Below, piece by piece: positions 25,079 to 32,696 of a stretch of 45,505 bases of DNA. The position numbers and the translations under genes were made by a program. The stretch covers positions 1-45,505 of the forward strand of contig JBDTMC010000004.1 in the NCBI GenBank assembly GCA_039934475.1. Direction: 5' to 3'. Under the pieces are notes generated by a model, which searched no databases, was not told the DNA's origin, and saw only the letters and a list, made by a program, of their open reading frames with translations. Every line of letters starts with the position of its first letter. Positions within the stretch are counted from its first letter, which is position 1. Origin of the DNA: JBDTMC01 sp039934475. Its GTDB lineage: Bacteria; Acidobacteriota; Terriglobia; Bryobacterales; Bryobacteraceae.

Positions 25079-26011
25079 CTAGTCGGCACCCGCCAGTTGG
25101 AGCCACTTGCCGTTGTGGAAGTAGAGGACGCCGGAGGCCTTTTCGAGGAAGGCATCGTCGATGCCCTGGTGGTCGATGGGTGGGGGCTTGGGCCCTCCGT
25201 AGGCAGCGTGGGTCAGGATGTAGTCGCGGCTGACTGGGGTGATCTGGCGCGAGTAGCCGATTTGGTCGGCCTCTAGACCTTGCATGTAGTTGAGGTCATC
25301 CGATGTATTTAAAGTCTGGGGCCTGGTGTCGCCGGCGCTGCGGAAGACAAGCAGCGTTGTCGAGTGATTCACGGAGCACAGCACGGCCCAGCCGGTTTCA
25401 CCCGTGGCATGAAATTGGCCTTGGATCAGGTTGCGGGGCGGACCGGTAAAAGCGGGCTGAGGTACGGTGCAGTGGCGCGCGCGGAGAACAGCGGCAATCG
25501 CGGGGGGTACGTCGGGGAAGGCTTCCACGGGGAGACGGCGAATTTCGGAAACCGCAATGGCGGCACGGGCCGCCCAGTCACGCGCGGCCTGGTCCCGCTC
25601 CCGCTGCTGACGAGCGATGTCGGCAAGATCGATTTGCGGTAGGATCTTTGCCCGGTCGAGATTGGGGTCGAGGGCCTTGGCACGGAGAAAGTATTGCTCG
25701 GCGAGTTGGGCGGCGCGAGGGTTGGGCGTTCCCATTTGGAGGAGCCAGTTGTACTGGCTCTGGAACATGTAGGCAGCGTTGCCGATCACCCATACGTTCT
25801 TCGAGGCGTCGAGTCCGGCTTGCGCCAGTTCCGCGGGTGGTCCGCCTTTCAGAATCGTCAGTGCGTAGAGGTGGGCCAGTTCACGCACGGCTGTCTCGTT
25901 GTTCGGGTTTGTGCGTACGGTGGACTCCAGGTCGCGCAGTTGAGGTGCGTGAACTGGCTGTTGCGCCAGCGTGGCTGTCGCGAGGACCAGAACGATGAAT
26001 AGGGACTTCAT
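25079..26011 (-). CDS. Secreted TPR-like protein of unknown function
   Basis: 310 residues. A signal peptide (MKSLFIVLVLATATLAQQ) is followed by helical repeats to about residue 150; ELAHLYALTILKGGPP, then AAQLAEQYFLRAKALDPNLDRA is a recognisable TPR-type unit. The C-terminal half (about 180-310) is beta-rich, with GETGWAVLCSVNHSTTLLVFRSAG and ends with VLYFHNGKWLQLAG. No catalytic motif is seen. It starts 4 nt after the GH127-type glycosidase gene, so it is in the same transcript. I do not recognise a named family. Confidence 0.75.
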   Translation of the reverse strand: MKSLFIVLVLATATLAQQPVHAPQLRDLESTVRTNPNNETAVRELAHLYALTILKGGPPAELAQAGLDASKNVWVIGNAAYMFQSQYNWLLQMGTPNPRAAQLAEQYFLRAKALDPNLDRAKILPQIDLADIARQQRERDQAARDWAARAAIAVSEIRRLPVEAFPDVPPAIAAVLRARHCTVPQPAFTGPPRNLIQGQFHATGETGWAVLCSVNHSTTLLVFRSAGDTRPQTLNTSDDLNYMQGLEADQIGYSRQITPVSRDYILTHAAYGGPKPPPIDHQGIDDAFLEKASGVLYFHNGKWLQLAGAD

Positions 26012-26015
26012 TTCA

Positions 26016-27935
26016 TTAGTTACCGAGGACGGGGAATGCCGTGATTCTTAGTTTCGCCGCTCCGTAGGGGATGAGAGTAATTGTCTCCTCAGGGAGTTTG
26101 CTGGTCACCGGGCTGACGGGTAGCGGGCCGGCGGAATCGTCCACTACCTGCCAGGCGGTCAGGCGCTTGCCCTTGGCGAGGATTTCAATGGGCGCGGATT
26201 CCGCGCTGTAGGGCTGTTTGGACATGGGCTTCTGACGGACTTCAAATGAGCCCGGAAGGATGGCGTAGTTCCAGGGTGTGGATGGGTACACTTCAAAGTC
26301 GGGCGCCGGGCCCGTCTGCTTGATTTTGTGCCAAGTCTCGCCGATTTTCAAGGAATAAACGAGCGGGCCGCGCTCGACGGCCATGGAGTTGTTGAACCAT
26401 GTGGTGGGGCGAATGGCCATGGGGAAGCGCAGTTCCACGGTGTCGCCACTCTTCCATTCGCGCTCCAGGCGGTAGAAGGCGTCGGGTTTGACTCCGGGTT
26501 GCGGCTGGCCGTTCACCGTCACGGCGGCTCCGGAGGCCCAGACGGGAATGCGAAGGACAAGGGGGAAACGGGCCGGACGGTCAGGCCTCACCACCAGGGC
26601 GACGGTATCGCGGAAGGGATATTCGGTGCGCTCCTCAACAGTAATGGGTACACCGCCGGCGACGGTGGTGTGGACTTCACTGGGACCATAGACAACGGCG
26701 GCCAGACCGTGGTCCGGTGTCGCCATCCATAGGTTTGCGGCTAGTTTGGGCCAGCCCTGATGCATGTTGGCGGTGCAGCAGCCGAAGTTGGGTTCGAGAC
26801 CAAAGATGTTGGATTCGGGACCGTTGGTGGTCCAGCGGCGGTTGGCGAGCGTGCATGAAATCTGGTTCGCCTGTTGGTCGTATTGGTGGGCCCAGAGGTC
26901 GGCTGTCATGGTGGCGGGCAAGGCGTTGTAGGCGATCTTTTCGAGACGGTCCCCGAAGGCGGCATCGCCGAAGATGGAGAGGTCCACTTCAAGGGAGAAC
27001 GTGGCCTCGACTACGGTGCAGAGTTCGGTGCCTTGCGACGGGTCGCGGCCGGCGTAGTGTTCATCGGAACCGAAGATACCTTCGGGCTGGCCGTGGTAGC
27101 GGTCGAGGGTCTCGAACATGCGGTAGAGGGCGTCGCGATCGCCTTTGTCGCCGGTGATGGACCACCAGACAGCGGCGGCTTTCATGGCCATGGCGTTGTT
27201 CACGCCGTGTGTGGCGAGCTTGGCGTCGGCGCCGGTGACCTTGTCCTTCCAGACGAAATTGGCGAACTGCGCTTCCCAATCGTGACCTTGCTGATGGAGC
27301 TTGCGGGCCAGATCAAGCAGCCGTTTGTCGCCGTTCCGGTTGTAGAGCCAAAGCACGGTGAGGACTTCGTCGTGCCAGCGAAAGATAGCCCATTCCTTCA
27401 GCGGACGCGCATCCAGGTTCTGGGCCTGATAGGCGAAGTAGCGTTCCATGAGCGGAATCACGCGGGGATCGCCAGTGGCTTCCTGGTATTGAGTGAGCGC
27501 CTTCAGCATGACGTAGTTGGGCCACCAATCCTGGTTCTTAACGGGACCGATGGCGCCATCGGGGCGCTGGTTCTCCAGTGTCCACTTCAGCCACTTTTGG
27601 ACTTTGGCGATGAGGACAGGGTCACCGGTGAGATAGGCGAGGGGGACGAGGCCGTCGAGATAATAAGGACCGCGTTCCCAGCCTTCGCCGGGGCCGCCGA
27701 GCCACGCGCTGTTAGCGCTGAGGTCAGGCCAGAACTCGTCGAGGTGGCCGCTGAGGCCGGCAGCCTGGATGCGTAGCTGATCAAGGAGCCAGCCCTTCGG
27801 GGCAACGGAGGTGAGAGGCAGCAGAGGAAAGGCGTTGGGTTGGAGCGGCGGCCGGTTGGGGACGGGGCTTTGCGGGGTGGCGCCGAACAATGACAGACCA
27901 CCGAGGAGGGTACAGCAGACCAGATGGCAGCGCAT
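26016..27935 (-). CDS. GH127-type glycoside hydrolase (beta-L-arabinofuranosidase-like, DUF1680)
   Basis: 639 residues, the usual length for GH127. A signal peptide (VCCTLLGGLSLFGATPQ) is followed by an alpha/alpha-toroid domain with DWWPNYVMLKALTQY at 136-150. The conserved Glu304 (QGTELCTVVEA) and the Cys386-Cys387 pair (FGCCTANMHQGWPKLA) correspond to the acidic and cysteine residues that hold zinc and act in catalysis in GH127. Beta-sandwich domains follow (PLVLRIPVWASGAAVTVNG). Characterised members release L-arabinofuranose from plant glycans. It is exported. It lies 9 nt after the amidase gene and 4 nt before the TPR-like gene. Confidence 0.88.
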   Translation of the reverse strand: MRCHLVCCTLLGGLSLFGATPQSPVPNRPPLQPNAFPLLPLTSVAPKGWLLDQLRIQAAGLSGHLDEFWPDLSANSAWLGGPGEGWERGPYYLDGLVPLAYLTGDPVLIAKVQKWLKWTLENQRPDGAIGPVKNQDWWPNYVMLKALTQYQEATGDPRVIPLMERYFAYQAQNLDARPLKEWAIFRWHDEVLTVLWLYNRNGDKRLLDLARKLHQQGHDWEAQFANFVWKDKVTGADAKLATHGVNNAMAMKAAAVWWSITGDKGDRDALYRMFETLDRYHGQPEGIFGSDEHYAGRDPSQGTELCTVVEATFSLEVDLSIFGDAAFGDRLEKIAYNALPATMTADLWAHQYDQQANQISCTLANRRWTTNGPESNIFGLEPNFGCCTANMHQGWPKLAANLWMATPDHGLAAVVYGPSEVHTTVAGGVPITVEERTEYPFRDTVALVVRPDRPARFPLVLRIPVWASGAAVTVNGQPQPGVKPDAFYRLEREWKSGDTVELRFPMAIRPTTWFNNSMAVERGPLVYSLKIGETWHKIKQTGPAPDFEVYPSTPWNYAILPGSFEVRQKPMSKQPYSAESAPIEILAKGKRLTAWQVVDDSAGPLPVSPVTSKLPEETITLIPYGAAKLRITAFPVLGN

Positions 27936-27944
27936 GCGATGCCA

Positions 27945-29399
27945 TCATACTAGGTCGGTAACAATAGGTGGCCACTGGCTGCGCCATGCGGTAGCCTGCT
28001 GGTAGGCGTAGGCGACCGCGAGGACCACAGGCTCGCCGAAGGCGGGGCCGACGACCTGCAGGCCAATGGGCAAGCGGTCCTGCGAGAAGCCGCAGGGGAG
28101 CGTCAGCGCGGGAATGCCGAACTGGTTGAACGGTGAAGTGTTGCTGCGCGGGCGGCGGTGGGTTTCATTTACTGTCTCCTTGATCAGGGGCGCGGGCTCA
28201 CGCATGGTCGGCAGCAGCAGTACGTCCACTTCTTCGAACGTCTTGTGTATATCCCGGCGGCACTCGCGAAGACGCTGCAACGTTTCCACGTAGGCAACGG
28301 TCTCCACTTTCTTCAACTCGTGCATTTGGCGCTGGGACCACGGGTGGTAGAGTTCCGGGTTCTTGTCGAAGTAGGGCTTCTGGTAGTGGTAAAGTTCGAC
28401 GTCGTACGAGCCATTCGGAACGCCGTGGAACAGTGGCAGTTTCACTTCCTTCACCTCGCGCACTTTGGTTTTCAAGAGTCCGATGGCCGCGTTCACGGCA
28501 GCAGCGACATCCGGGTGCAGGTTCTGGAAGAAGTATTCGCGGGGCACTCCGATGCGGAGGTTGGCGATGGGGGAATGCAGTGCCTGGCGATAGTCCGGTA
28601 CTGGCTGGCGAAGAGTTATTGCGTCCAGAGGATCGAAGCCGGCAAGGACTTGGAGCAACGCGGCCGCGTCTTCTACGGTGCGCGTGATGGGACCGACTGT
28701 ATCGAGCGAATAGGCGGAAGGCACAACGCCGCGCGTACTGACCCGGCCATAGGTTGTTTTGAAACCTACGACGCCGCAGAAAGCGCCGGGGATTCGGACG
28801 GAACCGCCGTCATCGCTGCCGACTGATCCGAAGCAGAGGCCAGCGGAGACAGCGGCGGCAGAACCGGCGGAAGAGCCTCCGGTGATGTGATCGAGGTTCC
28901 ACGGGTTATGAACGGGGCCGAAGCAACCGGTGGTTCCGGTGCCTTCGAAGGCCATCTCATCGAGGTTCAGTTTGCCGAGAAAGACGGCGCCGGCGGCTTT
29001 CAGGCGGCGAGTGACTTCGGCGTCTTCCGCCGGCACGCGATCCTTGAAGACGCCCGCCGCGGCGGTTGTCCTGATGCCAGCAGTATCGATGTTGTCCTTG
29101 AGGGCGACGGGAATTCCATGGAGGGAGCTCACGACGCGACCAGCCTTCCGTTCACGGTCGGCGTGGCGAGCCTCTTGAAGAGCGGAATCCGGGGTCTTGG
29201 TGATGAAGGCGTTTAAGGGAGCATCGAGACGGCTGATGCGGGCGAGGCAGAGCCTGGTTAATTCTTCGGAGGAGATTTTGCCGGAAGCGAGGCTGGCAGC
29301 GGCCTCGGTGAGTGTCCAGCGCAAGGGGTCTGACGGCGTGGGCGCCGCAGCGGCTGCCGCGGCAGCGAATAAAGAGCGGCGGCTGAACGTGAGAGGCAT
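27945..29399 (-). CDS. Exported amidase (amidase signature family) with altered signature
   Basis: 484 residues from the ATG at 29399; a GTG one codon earlier is possible. The N-terminus FSRRSLFAAAAAAAAP is Tat-like. The Ser-cisSer-Lys triad is Lys101 (ALKDNI), Ser176 (GGSSAGS) and nucleophile Ser200; the spacings of 75 and 24 residues match GatA-type enzymes. The usual GSDTGGS motif reads GSDDGGS, an Asp for Thr two residues before the Gly-Gly. The family hydrolyses amides to acid and ammonia. The substrate is unknown, and no GatB/GatC is adjacent, so this is not the tRNA amidotransferase subunit. Its ATG overlaps the stop of the upstream gene by 1 nt (TGATG). Confidence 0.88.
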   Translation of the reverse strand: MPLTFSRRSLFAAAAAAAAPTPSDPLRWTLTEAAASLASGKISSEELTRLCLARISRLDAPLNAFITKTPDSALQEARHADRERKAGRVVSSLHGIPVALKDNIDTAGIRTTAAAGVFKDRVPAEDAEVTRRLKAAGAVFLGKLNLDEMAFEGTGTTGCFGPVHNPWNLDHITGGSSAGSAAAVSAGLCFGSVGSDDGGSVRIPGAFCGVVGFKTTYGRVSTRGVVPSAYSLDTVGPITRTVEDAAALLQVLAGFDPLDAITLRQPVPDYRQALHSPIANLRIGVPREYFFQNLHPDVAAAVNAAIGLLKTKVREVKEVKLPLFHGVPNGSYDVELYHYQKPYFDKNPELYHPWSQRQMHELKKVETVAYVETLQRLRECRRDIHKTFEEVDVLLLPTMREPAPLIKETVNETHRRPRSNTSPFNQFGIPALTLPCGFSQDRLPIGLQVVGPAFGEPVVLAVAYAYQQATAWRSQWPPIVTDLV

Positions 29400-30100
29400 C
29401 ACGCGGTTCTAAGCCGCCACGGGACGCGCGCATGCACGCCGAGTTCGAGGGTTTTATTGTGGAATCCGGGGGCGAAGAGGTTGTCGTGTAGATCTAGAGT
29501 CGCCGATTCGATATCCCAGGCTGTACCGGACTCCCAGTCGAAGGTAAATATGGTTTTGGCGAAACCGCCAAACGGGCTACGGCCGATGACGTTGGGATGG
29601 AGGTACGGGAGTAGACGTTGCACGCGCGCGTTCTGAACGGCGGGCGTCGACTGTTGCGCGAGTTGGAAGCGGGCGTCGAGCACAGGGTGGGCGCCAAGAA
29701 GCGATTGCACGTGGAACGACTCGCGGCCTTTTCTCTCCACACGCGACCAGATCTTGGGATAACCGCTGGCCCGGCCTAAGAGCACGGGAAGGATCTTATT
29801 CAAGTAGCCAAGAAGAGGGTGGAGATAGGGTCCGGACTGCTCCGCATAAATCCCCGGAACGGCAGAAAAGGATTCACAGTAGTTGAGCAAGTTCATCTGG
29901 ATGCTGCGGGGATGCGCATCTTCGACTGCGCCGATGGAAAGGACGAGCGGATATCCGGCATCGCCGGCGAGGTTTGGATCGAGATTTAATCCGGACGGCA
30001 GTTCACGGCGGAGGTCATCCAGAGGGCAATGGCAGAGGAATAGCGCGACTTCGTACCAACCCGTCCAGTCCTGCAGGCTCGAGAGCATGGTCAACAGCAT
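29399..30100 (-). CDS. Acetoacetate-decarboxylase-like protein (tentative)
   Basis: 233 residues. I recognise the family only weakly. The segment YEVALFLCHCPLDDLRRELP and the motif GRASGYPKIWSRVE (near residue 111) resemble the acetoacetate decarboxylase (ADC) superfamily, where a Lys in a G-R-x-x-x-x-P-K context forms the Schiff base. The rest (YPLVLSIGAVEDAHPR, then MNLLNYCESFSAVPGIYAE) fits the beta-barrel core of that fold. No signal peptide is evident. It is the first gene of the amidase and GH127 run, overlapping the amidase ATG by 1 nt, so translation is coupled. The ATG at 30088 is an alternative start. A biochemical role is not assigned. Confidence 0.7.
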   Translation of the reverse strand: MLLTMLSSLQDWTGWYEVALFLCHCPLDDLRRELPSGLNLDPNLAGDAGYPLVLSIGAVEDAHPRSIQMNLLNYCESFSAVPGIYAEQSGPYLHPLLGYLNKILPVLLGRASGYPKIWSRVERKGRESFHVQSLLGAHPVLDARFQLAQQSTPAVQNARVQRLLPYLHPNVIGRSPFGGFAKTIFTFDWESGTAWDIESATLDLHDNLFAPGFHNKTLELGVHARVPWRLRTA

Positions 30101-30167
30101 ACCTCATCCACGTCGATTGGACCACGCGGCGCATGTTATCCTAAGTTATTCCCCGGGAACACTCGTC

Positions 30168-30851
30168 ATGGTAGTTCTGATAACCCTTCTTACTATCTTT
30201 GTGGGTATCTGGATCGACTCACTCGGACGTGGGTGGAGCAGAGGGGCCGCGGACGTTCTGGCGTGGGGCGTTTACGCTTGGCTTCTATGGCGGGCGGAGG
30301 AGGAGGAACGGGGGCAGTTACTCTGGTGCGTGGCCTTGGCGGCGGCAGGCGAATGCTTCCTGGGGTTCACTTGGGGTCTCTATCAGTACCGGCTGGGCAA
30401 CCTGCCGCTGTTCATTCCACCCGGTCATGCGGTGGTATTTGCCTGTGGCCGGCGAATCAGCGGGTATGCTCCGTCGTGGATGGGGCCGGCGCTGGCGACG
30501 GTGCTGGGGGCGTGGTGCGCGGCTGGCGCGGCGAGCGGGCTAGATACGCAGTCTTTGGTGTGGTACCCGGTGTTTCTGGCGTGCTTTGTGTGGGGCGGCT
30601 CGCGGACGTTGTACACGACGATGTTCCTGTTGGCGTTTCTGGTGGAGGCGTTCGGAACGGGCTTGGGCGGGTGGCGCTACGTGGCTCGCGACCCCTGGTT
30701 CGGTCTCACCACTGTCACGCTGCCGCCCATCTGGACTGGAGCGTTCTACTGCATCCTGGACTTCATGATTCTGAACGCGCCAGCGTCGCCTGTGGGGCCG
30801 TTGAAATTCTGGAGTAACTTCCGGCCGAAGACACCGTATGTAGTTTCATGA
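30168..30851 (+). CDS. Polytopic membrane protein of unknown function
   Basis: 227 residues from the ATG at 30168, chosen because the first transmembrane helix (VVLITLLTIFVGIWI) begins at once; an ATG at 30087 is in frame but falls inside the divergent gene. About six hydrophobic helices can be traced, at roughly 2-18, 26-38, 45-66, 85-100, 106-127 and 133-160. Between them is NLPLFIPPGHAVVFACGRRI, a PPGH segment in a loop that may be functional. The C-terminus is polar (SNFRPKTPYVVS). I recognise no family. It is divergent from the ADC-like gene. Confidence 0.7.
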   Translation: MVVLITLLTIFVGIWIDSLGRGWSRGAADVLAWGVYAWLLWRAEEEERGQLLWCVALAAAGECFLGFTWGLYQYRLGNLPLFIPPGHAVVFACGRRISGYAPSWMGPALATVLGAWCAAGAASGLDTQSLVWYPVFLACFVWGGSRTLYTTMFLLAFLVEAFGTGLGGWRYVARDPWFGLTTVTLPPIWTGAFYCILDFMILNAPASPVGPLKFWSNFRPKTPYVVS

Positions 30852-30942
30852 ACCGGCTTCTGCCCGACTTGCTGCAGGGTCTGCGCCAGTTGGGCTGCAA
30901 TACGCTAGCAAGCGCGCGCGGGCCGGAGTAGAGTATAGGCAG

Positions 30943-30948
30943 AGGAGG
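30943..30948 (+). promoter_or_regulatory. Perfect Shine-Dalgarno of the GPP34 gene
   Basis: AGGAGG lies 5 nt before the ATG at 30954, a strong site that fixes the start. It is a clear contrast to the many starts here that lack one. Confidence 0.8.
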
Positions 30949-30953
30949 CCCTA

Positions 30954-31586
30954 ATGCTGACTCTCCCTGAAGAACTCGTCCTACTTGCCATTGATACCGA
31001 ATCCGGAGCCGTCTCTTCCTGCGGTTCCCGTCTCTCCTATGCACTTGCCGGAGGCGTGCTGGCCGAACTGCTGCTGGGTGAGCACATCCGCATCAATGAC
31101 AACCGGGTAGAAGCGGCCATTGTACCGGACCCGGGCTGTTTGGCCGCCGTTGCCTATGAACACATTCTGCGGGAGCCCGGGCGCTCCCTGAAGCACTGGG
31201 TGGAACGGTTTGCGGCGAAACTGCATATCCGCGAACAAGCGCTGGCTGCGTTGGGCGCGCGCGGAATCCTGCACGACGAAGACCGGCACTTCCTGATGTT
31301 TCACTACCATCGTTATCCGCTGGACCAGGTCCAAATTGGCGAAGAGTTGCGGCAACGGTTGCGTGGTGCGCTGTTGGTAAATGAGATCCCGCGGGATAAG
31401 GCCTTGGCCGCGCTGGCGGAGCCGTGCGGGTTGCTGCGGCGCGCGTTCGGCCATGATGAATGGCACGAGCATAAGAAGGCAGCGGCCGATATGGCGCGGT
31501 CTTGGCCGATTAGCGCCGCGGTGTTGAAAAGGGCGGAGGAGATGGACGCCGCAATCATAGCGGCTACGATGGGAATGTACGGCTAG
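30954..31586 (+). CDS. GPP34 (Golgi phosphoprotein 3)-family protein
   Basis: 210 residues. The opening LTLPEELVLLAIDTESGAVS and the following YALAGGVLAELLLGEHIRI are the hallmark of GPP34 proteins. In eukaryotes this family (GOLPH3/Vps74) binds phosphatidylinositol-4-phosphate and Golgi glycosyltransferases. Bacterial members are less studied and lack the eukaryotic context. The C-terminal helices (about 130-205) complete the usual length of roughly 200-230 residues. There is no signal peptide or membrane helix, so it is cytoplasmic or peripheral to the membrane. It has a perfect Shine-Dalgarno. It follows the membrane protein gene after about 100 nt and is not obviously in an operon. Confidence 0.88.
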   Translation: MLTLPEELVLLAIDTESGAVSSCGSRLSYALAGGVLAELLLGEHIRINDNRVEAAIVPDPGCLAAVAYEHILREPGRSLKHWVERFAAKLHIREQALAALGARGILHDEDRHFLMFHYHRYPLDQVQIGEELRQRLRGALLVNEIPRDKALAALAEPCGLLRRAFGHDEWHEHKKAAADMARSWPISAAVLKRAEEMDAAIIAATMGMYG

Positions 31587-31644
31587 GCAGGCGATTCAGC
31601 CACGATATCGAAAGCGAAAAGTAGCGTCCGGGGTCGCGGCATCC

Positions 31645-31650
31645 TACACT
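31645..31650 (+). promoter_or_regulatory. Possible -10 TACACT for the beta-propeller gene
   Basis: TACACT ends 8 nt before the GTG at 31659, with no Shine-Dalgarno between. It would produce a leaderless or nearly leaderless message. No -35 was identified. Confidence 0.3.
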
Positions 31651-31658
31651 TCTTAGAA

Positions 31659-32678
31659 GTGACACTCGCAACTCTGAGCACGTGCCTGGGCCTCTTCCTG
31701 CCTGCCACACTCTGCGCGCAGACCGTTGTCGTGGTCCAGGAGGGACCGGGCAAAGTAGCCATCGTTTCCGCCCAGGATCCCTCGAACAGTAAACTGATCG
31801 ATGTCGGCGCGAAACCACACGAGCTCGAATTGAGCCCCGACGGCCGCACCGCCTACGTCTCCAACTTTGGCCTCCTCGAAGCCAATCATAAAGTAGGCCA
31901 GCCCGGAACCACCATCTCCGTCATCGATATTGCGCGCGGCGTCGAGCGCACCCGCTACGCCCTTCCAACTGGCGCCATCGCTCCCCACGGCGTCAAACTC
32001 CGGCCCAACAAATTCCGCGAGCTCTTCACCAATAGCGAAGAGGGCCGCGAAGAGATGATCGTCTTCGACGCGGCGTCAGGAGCCGTTCGCCGCACCTACG
32101 CTCTGCCGCCCGGGGTCCACAACTTCCTCTTCAACCTCGACGGTTCTGCGCTCTTCGCCTTCACCATGAAAGGCGACCTGTTTCGCATCGACCCGGATAC
32201 CGGCAAGGTCACCGCGCAAGGGACAGTACCCTCCCCGCGCGGCCTCGCGTGGACCGCGGGCGCCACGCAGCTACTCGTCTCCGGTAAAGGACAGCTTCTC
32301 TTCGTCGATCCTGCCACGCTGTCCATCGACCAGCGCTTCGTCAACCTCGGCGTCGGTCAGATCTTCTATCCCACCGCAACGTCGGACAGCCGTTGGATCC
32401 TCGCCCCAGCCGTCATAGACGGGGTACTTCTGGTAGTTGATGCCAAGACCGGCGCCGTAACTCACCGCATCGAAACCGGCAGTCCGCTCCTCGCGGCCCT
32501 CACCCCCGACGGCAAGCACGCCTGGATCTCCAACGTCTTCGTCCCCGCAGGAATGTTCGGCCCGGGCACAAAACAGCGCAGTGGAGGAGTCGTCGTCCTC
32601 GACTTAGAAACCTTCCAAACCACAGTTATCCCAGGAATCCCCGACACCAACGGTCTTGCCATCGCAACAATGCGCTAA
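31659..32678 (+). CDS. Secreted YVTN-type beta-propeller protein
   Basis: 339 residues from a GTG. The signal peptide is TLATLSTCLGLFLPATLCAQ. Repeats with the pattern of a beta-propeller follow, such as KPHELELSPDGRTAYVSNFG, APHGVKLRPNKFRELFTNSE, and LAALTPDGKHAWISNVFVP. The D-G-x-x-A-Y/W-V/I-S blocks mark YVTN/lactonase-like propellers. Some of these bind or hydrolyse lactones or act in cell-surface binding; no active-site set is evident here. It stands on its own, with the GH1 gene starting about 10 nt after its stop, so the two may be co-transcribed, although the GH1 gene has its own possible promoter. Confidence 0.8.
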   Translation: MTLATLSTCLGLFLPATLCAQTVVVVQEGPGKVAIVSAQDPSNSKLIDVGAKPHELELSPDGRTAYVSNFGLLEANHKVGQPGTTISVIDIARGVERTRYALPTGAIAPHGVKLRPNKFRELFTNSEEGREEMIVFDAASGAVRRTYALPPGVHNFLFNLDGSALFAFTMKGDLFRIDPDTGKVTAQGTVPSPRGLAWTAGATQLLVSGKGQLLFVDPATLSIDQRFVNLGVGQIFYPTATSDSRWILAPAVIDGVLLVVDAKTGAVTHRIETGSPLLAALTPDGKHAWISNVFVPAGMFGPGTKQRSGGVVVLDLETFQTTVIPGIPDTNGLAIATMR

Positions 32679-32683
32679 AGGCG

Positions 32684-32689
32684 TAGAAT
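32684..32689 (+). promoter_or_regulatory. Possible -10 TAGAAT for the GH1 gene
   Basis: TAGAAT ends 7 nt before the ATG at 32697 and covers the upstream ATG at 32688. If it is a real -10, 32697 is the true start. Confidence 0.3.
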
Positions 32690-32696
32690 GCCAGTG

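Noticed and set aside
29361..29378. Run of Ala codons near the amidase N-terminus as a possible repeat expansion
   Set aside because: It is the hydrophobic core of the Tat-like signal; mixed Ala codons show no slippage tract.
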